Positions 57,416 to 64,000 of a DNA stretch of 64,000 bases are shown here, piece by piece (the stretch's first letter is position 1; each line of letters begins with the position of its first letter). The translations under genes and the position numbers were made by a program. The notes under the pieces are model-generated. The model was not told the DNA's origin. It ran no database searches and saw only the letters and a list, made by a program, of their open reading frames with translations. The stretch covers positions 62,001 to 126,000 of the forward strand of contig NZ_JBDKSS010000013.1 of NCBI RefSeq assembly GCF_039680535.1, read 5' to 3'. The stretch comes from Parvibaculum sp039680535 (GTDB lineage: Bacteria > Pseudomonadota > Alphaproteobacteria > Parvibaculales > Parvibaculaceae).

Positions 57416-59307
57416 CAGAAGGCCTGGCCGAGTGAGAAATAGAGTTGGAAAGAATCGTCGATCCCCGGACGCCGGTTGAGCGGAACGCCGATATCGGCCC
57501 TGATGGGCCCCGCGATCGTGTAATAGCGAAGGCCGATGCCAGTGCCGAGGCGCAGCTGTTCGCTGAATTTCGGCGTGGCCGTCGACCAGGCATTGCCCGC
57601 GTCCAGAAAGGCGACGAGACCGATGTCGCGGCTGAGGCGATAGCGCGCTTCCGTGCTTGCTTCGAAGACGGAGCGCGCGCCGAGCGGTTCCTTTTTCGCG
57701 TCGAGCGGGCCGACGAGCTGGTAGCCATAGCCGCGGATCGAGCTTCCGCCGCCGGCATAAAAGCGGATCGAGCCGGGCACGTCGCCCGTTTGTTGCGCAA
57801 GCATGGAGCCGTAGCGGCCACGCAGCGCCAGCGTGAACTTGCGGCTGAGGCTCCAATAGGTCGACGCCGTTGCATCGAGTTTCACGAAGGTCGTCGCCGC
57901 GCCGTCCGCGCGTCCGCCATAGGGTGTGAGCGCCAATCCGAGCCGCATGCCCTGCGTCGGATCGAGCAGGTCGTCGGTGCCGTCATAGCGGCCGGTCAGC
58001 GGTATGCCGAAAAGTTCATAGGCATGGTAGCCGGTGCTGTCGGTCGTGCGTTCGATTTCGAACGAGAGGCCGCCGCTTACATCCAGATTTTCGCGCAGCT
58101 TCCGCGCAATGCCCGCCGCCGTCTTCACACGGTTCTCGTGATAGGCGTCGGTGATCTCATGCGCGACCTCGAAATCCGCGAGCAGGGACTGGTCGTCGCG
58201 CAGGAAATGCGGCTTGTTGAAATGCGCGCCAAGGAGCTGCAATTCCTGCGCGACGGTGAGATCGAGGTGAAGCCTTTCAGCGGCGCCGAAGAAATTGCGG
58301 TGCTCCCAGAATGTGGTGACGCCAGCCCCCTGATCCGACGACCAGCGCGCGCCGACGCCGACGGAACGATGCGGCCGCTCCGTGAGCGTGAGTTTTTGTG
58401 GCACCGCGTCGTCGGGGGTGTCGATGACGTCGAGCGTCACGCGGTCGAAAAGTCCGGTTTTGCGAAGGGCGGAGACGGTTTCGTCCGCCTTGCTCCGATC
58501 GTAGGGATCGCCCGGTTTGAACTTCGCGAGCGAGCGCACATAGTCGTCCTTCGTTCTTCCTTCGTTTGCGATCGTGAGGTCGCCGAAGCGTTCCGGCGGG
58601 CCTGCCGCGATCGTCAGGGTGATGTCGGCCTGATTGCTTCCGAGATCGACGACGACCTTTCGCTCCGCGAGTTTGGGGCGCGGATGACCGTGATTTTCAA
58701 GAAAGCTCATCGCCGCTGCGGTGAGGTCGATGACGCGCTGGGCCTGTGCCGGCCGGTTGCCCTTCAACCCGAGCCGCGCCGCATCCCGCGGCAGCGAGGC
58801 AATGTCGGATGGATTGTCGGCATAATGGATGGTGAAAGATCGGATCATGGTGCGCGGGCCGGGCGTCACCTTGAAGGCGACGTCAAAACGGCCGCCCTGA
58901 GCTTCCGATATCTCGACATCCACGCGGCCGTTGTAATAGGCCTCGGACCGCAAGACTTCATTCAGTCGCGAGGCGTCCTCGGCCGCGCGGCGGCGCAGCT
59001 GGCCGAGCGTGGTTGGCGATGGAGCCCTGCCTTTGCCAAGCTGCATGTTGTCGGTCAGAAGGCTCAGGAGATTGTCCGGGATATTTGCGCCTGTGACGCG
59101 CGTTGCGAAGGCGATGGCGGACGTCGATTTCGCGGGGGCCGTGGCCTGCGGCTCCTGCGGAGCAGCCCGCAGTGGCGAGAAAACGGACGCGGCGGCGAGG
59201 TATGAAAGGAGGGCAATGCCGGCGGCGGGCGCGAGTTCGTGCCGTAGCGCCGCGATGGCCGCTCCCAGCCGCCGACGTCCGGGGACATGCAATGCCGGTT
59301 GATGCAT
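57415..59307 (-). CDS. tamA: Translocation and assembly module subunit TamA (Omp85 family)
   Basis: A 630-residue outer-membrane protein. A signal region (about 20-45), POTRA domains (about 70-300, with VEISEAQGGRFDVAFKVTPGP and KADETVSALRKTGLFDRVTLDV) and a 16-strand barrel (about 310-630) are evident, with the Omp85 signature GSSIRGYGYQLVGP and the terminal strand FQLYFSLGQAF. The ATG at 59307 (MHQPALHV) was preferred over upstream starts that overlap the divergent TetR gene. With tamB it forms the TAM complex. Only 67 bases separate it from the TetR start. Confidence 0.93.
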   Translation of the reverse strand: MHQPALHVPGRRRLGAAIAALRHELAPAAGIALLSYLAAASVFSPLRAAPQEPQATAPAKSTSAIAFATRVTGANIPDNLLSLLTDNMQLGKGRAPSPTTLGQLRRRAAEDASRLNEVLRSEAYYNGRVDVEISEAQGGRFDVAFKVTPGPRTMIRSFTIHYADNPSDIASLPRDAARLGLKGNRPAQAQRVIDLTAAAMSFLENHGHPRPKLAERKVVVDLGSNQADITLTIAAGPPERFGDLTIANEGRTKDDYVRSLAKFKPGDPYDRSKADETVSALRKTGLFDRVTLDVIDTPDDAVPQKLTLTERPHRSVGVGARWSSDQGAGVTTFWEHRNFFGAAERLHLDLTVAQELQLLGAHFNKPHFLRDDQSLLADFEVAHEITDAYHENRVKTAAGIARKLRENLDVSGGLSFEIERTTDSTGYHAYELFGIPLTGRYDGTDDLLDPTQGMRLGLALTPYGGRADGAATTFVKLDATASTYWSLSRKFTLALRGRYGSMLAQQTGDVPGSIRFYAGGGSSIRGYGYQLVGPLDAKKEPLGARSVFEASTEARYRLSRDIGLVAFLDAGNAWSTATPKFSEQLRLGTGIGLRYYTIAGPIRADIGVPLNRRPGIDDSFQLYFSLGQAF

Positions 59308-59357
59308 GATGCGATCATACAGGGATTGGGGATGCGCCGAAGCCGTCTTGACCTGTT

Positions 59358-59372
59358 TAATGACTGACATTA
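59358..59372 (+). promoter_or_regulatory. Candidate TetR operator
   Basis: TAATG-ACTGA-CATTA is a perfect 5-base inverted repeat with a 5-base spacer, ending 2 bases before the likely TetR start and 50 bases from the tamA start. Position suits autorepression; it may also affect tamA. Confidence 0.45.
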
Positions 59373-59374
59373 GT

Positions 59375-60070
59375 ATGAAACACATGCAGCAAAAAGACAC
59401 GACCAGGCGTGGCGACACGCGCGAAAGGCTCATCCTCGCCGCCGAAAAGCTCTTCGGCGAACACGGCATTCATGGCGTGACGCTGAAGCAGATCAACGAG
59501 GCCGCCGGCCAGCGCAATGAGTCCGCCCTGCATTACCACTTCGGCTCCAAGGCGTCATTGCTCGCGGCGATTTTCGAACACCGCGTAAGGGTGATCGACG
59601 AGCGCCGGGTCGCCTATCTGGACGAGGTGATGCGGAAGGGCGAGGAGCATGATCTTCGCGCCGTAGTTATCGCGACCTTCCTGCCGATGGCCGAACTGCT
59701 CGACACCGAGGAGGGCGTTCGCTTCGTGCGCTTTCTGGCACAGGCTCTCAACGACCCGGAGATCGACCTTCCGTCCCTCGCCCTGCGGAGCGAGTTTGCC
59801 GGTATCAGGCACACGGCCTCGCTGCTGACGGCCTCGCTGGGCGACCTGCCGCCGGAGATCGCAATCCAGCGCCAGCGGTTTCTCGTGGAAATGATCGTGA
59901 GTTCGCTCGCCATCTGGACGCGCCACCATGGCGCTGCGTCCGATGTGGCTGCGCGGACGCTTTTCCTCGCGAACCTTTTTGACTCGATCGTCGGTTTTCT
60001 GACCGCGCCGGTTTCAGCCGAAACGCTCAATGCGCTGAAGCGTGCAACGAAAAAGAAGGACAGGAAATGA
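59375..60070 (+). CDS. TetR family transcriptional regulator
   Basis: A 231-residue repressor-type regulator. The helix-turn-helix is in the first 60 residues: RERLILAAEKLFGEHGIHGVTLKQINEAAGQRNESALHYHFGSKASLLAAIFEHR. The C-terminal helical domain has MAELLDTEEGVRFVRFLAQALNDPE, which resembles the TetR_C_33-type regulators. Starts at 59360, 59375 and 59384 are all possible; 59375 places the candidate operator just upstream. The stop overlaps the DUF1330 gene by 4 bases, so that gene is its most likely partner or target. Confidence 0.9.
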   Translation: MKHMQQKDTTRRGDTRERLILAAEKLFGEHGIHGVTLKQINEAAGQRNESALHYHFGSKASLLAAIFEHRVRVIDERRVAYLDEVMRKGEEHDLRAVVIATFLPMAELLDTEEGVRFVRFLAQALNDPEIDLPSLALRSEFAGIRHTASLLTASLGDLPPEIAIQRQRFLVEMIVSSLAIWTRHHGAASDVAARTLFLANLFDSIVGFLTAPVSAETLNALKRATKKKDRK

Positions 60071-60483
60071 GCGGAGCCATTGAGCCGACCGGGGCGCAGC
60101 TCGAGGCCTTCACGAAGGCCGACCAGACGGCGCCCATCGGCATGCTCAATCTGCTCAAGTTCCGCGACAAGGCGGAATATAAGGACGGTCGCGATGCCGG
60201 CGGACTTTCAGGTCAGGACGCCTATGGCCTTTACGGTCTGGTCGCCATGGAGAAGATCAAGGCAGTCGGTGGCCGCTTCTTCTGGGGTTCGCCGAGTTCC
60301 GCGCCGCTCATCGGCGGCGAGACGGACGAATGGGATATGGTCGCCATCGTGCGCTATCCCTCGCGCAAGGCATTTCTCGACATGATCGCGATGCCGGATT
60401 ATCAGGCCGCGCTCGTTCATCGTGAGGCTGGCCTTGCCTGGCAGGCGCTCATCCCCTGCCGCGGCGACGCCATTCCCGAATAG
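60067..60483 (+). CDS. DUF1330 family protein
   Basis: A 138-residue dimeric alpha-beta barrel-type protein. Features: IGMLNLLKFRDKAEY near residue 24, GQDAYGLYGLVAMEKIKAVGGRFFWG, DEWDMVAIVRYPSRKAFLDMIAMPDYQAALVHREAGL. The family is structurally like small monooxygenases and dehydratases of the ferredoxin-like fold but has no agreed reaction. It is translationally coupled to the TetR gene (ATGA overlap) and converges with the hydrolase gene, with only 2 bases between stops. Confidence 0.9.
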   Translation: MSGAIEPTGAQLEAFTKADQTAPIGMLNLLKFRDKAEYKDGRDAGGLSGQDAYGLYGLVAMEKIKAVGGRFFWGSPSSAPLIGGETDEWDMVAIVRYPSRKAFLDMIAMPDYQAALVHREAGLAWQALIPCRGDAIPE

Positions 60484-60485
60484 GG

Positions 60486-61376
60486 CTATTCGCTCAGGAA
60501 TCCGTTCACGACATTCATGAATTCGTCGAGCTTGTCGTGGTGCACCCAGTGCCCCGCGCCGTCGATGTTGGCGACGCGCGCATTCGGAAAATGCGCGGCG
60601 CGGCCATCGGCGAGAGGATCGCTCGCCCAGCTTTCCTTGCCGCGAACGAGCAGCGTCGGGCAATCGATTCGCGACCAGAGATGGGTCGCCATTTGCGGGT
60701 CGAAGCCTGAAGGCGGCAGGACGCGCAGGTAATTGTCGAACTTCCAGCTGTAGCTGCCGTCCTCGTTCTGGTTGACGCCGTGAACGGTGAGGTGCCGCGC
60801 GCGCTCCGGCGACAGATGCGGGTTTTCCGCCTGCATCCGCTTCCACGCTTCCTCGATCGAGGCGTAGCGTCGCGGCTGGCGCGCGGACATGGCGCGCATC
60901 TCGTCGATCCATTTGCGAAGGCGCTCGTCGGCGCTGTCCTTCGCGCGCTCCGCCAGCATCTTGGGCGACGGTCCGAGCCCTTCAATGGCGATGAGCTTCT
61001 TCACCGTCTCGGGGTAGAGCCCGGCATAGCGCAGTGCAACGGCCCCACCCATCGAATGGGCAAGGATCGTCAGCGGAGCGAGGCCTTTCTGATGGATGAG
61101 CTGCGCGATGTCGTAGACATAGTCGTTCATTTCATAGGTGCCGCCGACCATCCATTGGCTGTCGCCATGGCCGCGCAGATCGGGGGCGATGATGTGGTAG
61201 CGGTCGCGAAGTTCCGCCGCCACCCAGTCCCAGTTGCGGCAATGGTCGCGCGCTCCGTGAATGAGCAAAAGCGGCGGCGCGTCCTCATTGCCCCAGTCGA
61301 CATAGTGAAGCCGGAGGCGCTGGGAGACATAGAATTGCGAGCTGGGGCCGATGAGGCTGCTGGCCGATGACGACAT
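60486..61376 (-). CDS. Alpha/beta hydrolase
   Basis: A 296-residue soluble hydrolase. It has HYVDWGNEDAPPLLLIHGARDHCRNWD (oxyanion HG), the nucleophile elbow LAHSMGGAVAL (Ser about 112), acid residue region LLVRGKESWASDPL and catalytic His in IDGAGHWVHHDKLDEF. The cap domain (about 150-220) resembles epoxide hydrolase or C-C hydrolase relatives. A broad esterase or lactone role is possible. The SDR pseudogene lies downstream in the same direction; its coding end is 66 bases beyond this start, so they are separate units. Confidence 0.9.
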   Translation of the reverse strand: MSSSASSLIGPSSQFYVSQRLRLHYVDWGNEDAPPLLLIHGARDHCRNWDWVAAELRDRYHIIAPDLRGHGDSQWMVGGTYEMNDYVYDIAQLIHQKGLAPLTILAHSMGGAVALRYAGLYPETVKKLIAIEGLGPSPKMLAERAKDSADERLRKWIDEMRAMSARQPRRYASIEEAWKRMQAENPHLSPERARHLTVHGVNQNEDGSYSWKFDNYLRVLPPSGFDPQMATHLWSRIDCPTLLVRGKESWASDPLADGRAAHFPNARVANIDGAGHWVHHDKLDEFMNVVNGFLSE

Positions 61377-61442
61377 GACGCTTCCGCTGTTTTCGTTTCT
61401 TTGCGACAGATTAATCCATCGGGGGGCGGAAGCCCATTGGGC

Positions 61443-62303
61443 TCAGGCGGGCGTCTTCGGCGCTTCGTTGTCCGTCAGCATGCCGAGGCCGCCCTTATTG
61501 GGGCCGCGGAAGAATATGCGTCCATAGGACGCCGGCATGAGACGCTGGATGATGTCGAGAACCCTGGCGTCGGGGCCGATAAGGATGCGTCCCTTGTTCT
61601 TCTTGATGCCGGAGATGATGACCTCGGCCGCACGTTCGGGCGTGGTGCGCGCGAGCCTGTCGAAGCCGGAGGCCGCTTCCTCACGCACCGTCGTCTGAAC
61701 GCTCTGGAGGAAGCGGGCGTTGCGCATGATGTTGGTCTTGATGCCGCCCGGATGAACACAGGAAACGGCGATGTCGGAGCCGCGCATTTCGTGGCGCAGC
61801 GCCTCGGTGAAGCCACGTACCGCGAATTTGGCGGAGTTATAGGCGGCCTGCGTCGGCACGGCGAAGAGGCCGAAGACGCTCGACACATTGACAATGTGGC
61901 CCGCTCCCTTGGCCCGGAGCTGCGGCAGGAACGCCTTGGTGCCGTAGACCATGCCCCAGAAGTCGATATTCATCACTCATTCGAAGTCCTCATAGGCGAG
62001 TTCCTCGATCGTGGCGACCTGTGCGACACCGGCATTGTTGATGACGATATCGGCGCCCCCGAATGCGCTCTCCACTTCCTGCGCGAAGGCATAGACGGCG
62101 TCGCGCGAGGCGACATCGATGAGGTAGGTCGTGACCTCGCCGCCTATCGCGGCGATGCGCGACGCGGTTTCGGCAAGGCCGGCCCGGTCGAGGTCGACGG
62201 CGGCGACGCGGGCGCCTTCCCGCGCCAGCGCAACGGCGGTCGCCCGGCCGATGCCGCTGGCGGCGCCCGTGATCACCGCTGTCTTGCCTTTGATGTCGGT
62301 CAT
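61443..62303 (-). pseudogene. Short-chain dehydrogenase/reductase interrupted by an in-frame TGA
   Basis: Reading through one stop gives a normal 286-residue SDR: TGAASGIGRATAVALA (coenzyme motif, residue 12 on), DIVINNAGVAQ (about 86-96), IVNVSSVFG (catalytic Ser), the YNSAK active site, and HPGGIKTNIM. Codon 109 (61979-61977) is TGA, between ...YEDFE and VMNIDFWGMVYGTKAF. Relatives normally have Trp (TGG) there, so a single G-to-A change explains it. Frame is kept on both sides and codon use is unchanged, so the loss is recent, or a sequencing error, or tolerated by readthrough or by separate initiation at the GTG or ATG that follows. The family reduces carbonyls or oxidises alcohols. Confidence 0.88.
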
Positions 62304-62496
62304 GTGAAATGGCCTTTTGAAACAAATCCGCGGATGCCGCGCCAAGAGGCCGAATTTAAGGAAAATGAGACGAATGTCATCAGCCTGAATGGGCCGGGAA
62401 CCGCGGCGCTGCCGATGCCGGTATCCGACGCGGCGCCCTTTACGTCCGGAAATGGCCGTTTCATGGGGCGAGGCGTCCCGGCCGCCCGTCTGCGAA

Positions 62497-62525
62497 CTTC
62501 ATCGTAATGTCATCGTGAATGGCAT
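62497..62525 (+). promoter_or_regulatory. Pho-box-like direct repeats upstream of phoR
   Basis: CTTCAT, TGTCAT and TGGCAT begin at 62497, 62508 and 62520, spaced 11 and 12 bases, resembling the 11-base repeats bound by PhoB. They lie about 80 bases before the phoR start. In many bacteria phoR is under PhoB control. Confidence 0.45.
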
Positions 62526-62602
62526 ACTCAGATGCTAACAAGATTGCTTGAGTCGGAATCCTGGCGCCGGACTATATGTAGCGAGGCGGGTGAGCGAGAA
62601 TT

Positions 62603-63961
62603 ATGGCGACCACGGATGGAGAGACGAGCTTGATTCGGGAGAGAGCGCGGGATTTTGCCGGGCGCTGGAACAGCACGCGTACCTTCGTCGCCGCCACCGC
62701 CATCGTCTTCCTGATCCTCGGCGCGGTCGGCGCGCTGGGCCTGTGGTCGTCGATCCTTGCCTTTACCGCGCTTGCGGGCGTGGCGGTGCTTCAGAGCATC
62801 CTGACGGGCGAGGCGCGGAGCGCGATGATGCGCACCATGCCGCAGCAGCCGCTCTCCGCCGCTGCCTTGATGGGGTCTGGCGCGGGCCTTGCCATTCTCA
62901 ACGAACTGCCTGACCCGCTCATCATCCTCGATGGTGCCGGGCGGGTGACGCTCGCAAACCGCGCGGCGGCGCTGATCGTTGGGCCCTCGCCTGTCGGCAA
63001 GCATGTGGCGACCGCCATCCGCAACGCTCCGCTCATCACCGCGATCGAGGAAGTGATGCGGGGCGGGGCAGCCCGCAGTGTCGAATACAGCGTTCCCGTC
63101 CCCGTGGAGCGCCATTACAACGGCTATATCTCACCCATTGATATCGATGCCGCGTCGGCTGTCCCCGGCATCGATCCGGCGCGCCGCCGCCGCGACCGGC
63201 CCGTGCTGGTCCTGCTGCGCGACGTCACCGACATGCGTCGCGTCGAGGCCATGCGGGTCGATTTCGTTGCCAATGCCAGCCATGAGCTGAAGACACCGCT
63301 TGCCTCCCTGTCCGGCTTCATCGACACGCTCCGGGGCCACGCGAAGGACGATCCGCAGGCTCAGGCACGCTTCCTCGAGATCATGTCCGATCAGGCGGGC
63401 CGAATGCGCCGCCTCATCGAGGATCTTCTGTCCCTGTCGCGTATCGAACTCAGGGAGCATGTCCGGCCGGATAGCGTGGTCGACCTCCTCGGCGTGGTGG
63501 ACGACGTGACGGACGGGTTGACGCCGCTCGCAGCGCAGAACGGGGTCGAGATCGTGGTTTCGGCGGAACCTGGCCTTCCCAACGTGCGGGGCGACCGGGA
63601 TGAGCTGGGGCAAGTCGTGCAGAATCTGGCTGATAATGCCATGCGATACGGCCGTTCGGGCAAGCGCGTCGAGATCAACCTCGCGCCCGACACCAAGGCA
63701 GGCAAGCCGGTCGTGCGGCTGACCGTGCGCGACTTCGGGCCCGGCATTGCCCGCGAACATCTGCCCCGCCTGACCGAGCGCTTCTATCGCGTGGACGCGG
63801 CGGCCAGCCGCGCCAAGGGCGGCACCGGCCTCGGCCTTGCCATCGTGAAGCACATCGTGAACCGCCATCAGGGCACGCTGACCGTCGACAGCGAGGTCGG
63901 CAAGGGAACGGTGTTTTCGGTCCTGATTCCCATCGCAGGCGAGGCCAAGCCTGCCGCCTGA
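62603..63961 (+). CDS. phoR: Phosphate regulon sensor histidine kinase PhoR
   Basis: A 452-residue membrane kinase. Two membrane segments lie at about 30-47 and 48-68 (TFVAATAIVFLILGAVGALG, SILAFTALAGVAVL), then a PAS domain (about 100-210, LPDPLIILDGAGRVTLANRAAALI) and the kinase core with FVANASHELKTPLASLSGFIDTLRGHA (His about 232), LADNAMRYGRSG, DFGPGIAREHLPRLTERFYRVD and GTGLGLAI. The linker A-S-H-E-L-K-T-P-L and F-Y-R-V-D are standard for PhoR. It normally works with PhoB and the Pst-PhoU system, whose genes would be expected downstream beyond the window. The SDR pseudogene diverges upstream. Confidence 0.92.
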   Translation: MATTDGETSLIRERARDFAGRWNSTRTFVAATAIVFLILGAVGALGLWSSILAFTALAGVAVLQSILTGEARSAMMRTMPQQPLSAAALMGSGAGLAILNELPDPLIILDGAGRVTLANRAAALIVGPSPVGKHVATAIRNAPLITAIEEVMRGGAARSVEYSVPVPVERHYNGYISPIDIDAASAVPGIDPARRRRDRPVLVLLRDVTDMRRVEAMRVDFVANASHELKTPLASLSGFIDTLRGHAKDDPQAQARFLEIMSDQAGRMRRLIEDLLSLSRIELREHVRPDSVVDLLGVVDDVTDGLTPLAAQNGVEIVVSAEPGLPNVRGDRDELGQVVQNLADNAMRYGRSGKRVEINLAPDTKAGKPVVRLTVRDFGPGIAREHLPRLTERFYRVDAAASRAKGGTGLGLAIVKHIVNRHQGTLTVDSEVGKGTVFSVLIPIAGEAKPAA

Positions 63962-64000
63962 AACCGCCCGTTATTTTGCGCCTGCCCACTCGGCAGATCG
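63962..64000. other. Trailing 39 bases
   Basis: No feature can be assigned to the last 39 bases; they follow the phoR stop and run to the window end. Confidence 0.6.

Overview
The window is a high-GC, densely packed stretch of an alphaproteobacterial chromosome. The order rpmH-rnpA-yidC-ysxC-argB, the soluble FixL/FixJ pair beside ccoNOQP-ccoGHIS, FixK/Fnr-type regulators, class I PHA synthase and high GC at codon third positions all point to the Hyphomicrobiales. The alkylsulfatase next to PHA synthase fits a surfactant or alkyl-chain degrader; a Parvibaculum-like organism is my best guess, an inference I cannot confirm here.

Layout: 0-5 kb is a housekeeping block on the minus strand (DUF1036 protein cut by the window edge, argB, ysxC, yidC, rnpA, rpmH with a recognisable promoter). 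5-12.6 kb carries a TVP38-type membrane protein with a flavin disulfide reductase, an orphan sensor kinase overlapping glucokinase, gamma-glutamyltransferase and a P1-family peptidase. A tRNA-Arg(ACG) at 12.7 kb borders a small accessory-looking cassette (12.85-17.2 kb): three divergent ATP-grasp enzymes, a DUF6065-like protein, two tiny ORFs and an elaborate nested inverted repeat. This is the least explained part of the window.

17.2-42.5 kb reads as a low-oxygen and stress-response region: an Fnr-like regulator with a cysteine cluster, a globin-coupled chemotaxis receptor, a PAS kinase, a FixK-like regulator, a HlyD/RbbA/YhhJ-type export system, a broken hsp20 behind a perfect TTGAT-N4-ATCAA box, an alanine-zipper lipoprotein, two divergent L,D-transpeptidases, a universal stress protein, an alcohol dehydrogenase, FixL (with two heme-type PAS domains), FixJ, a stand-alone receiver, the cbb3 oxidase operon and its ccoGHIS assembly genes.

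42.8-53 kb holds exbB-exbD-exbD, phaC, a type III alkylsulfatase, an MDR-family reductase, a three-PAS protein and a ferredoxin/diiron-protein pair that looks like an uncharacterised oxygenase. 53-64 kb holds tamB-tamA, a TetR/DUF1330 pair, an alpha/beta hydrolase, an SDR gene broken by an in-frame TGA, and phoR behind a Pho-box-like repeat. No rRNA, CRISPR array, insertion sequence or prophage was seen.
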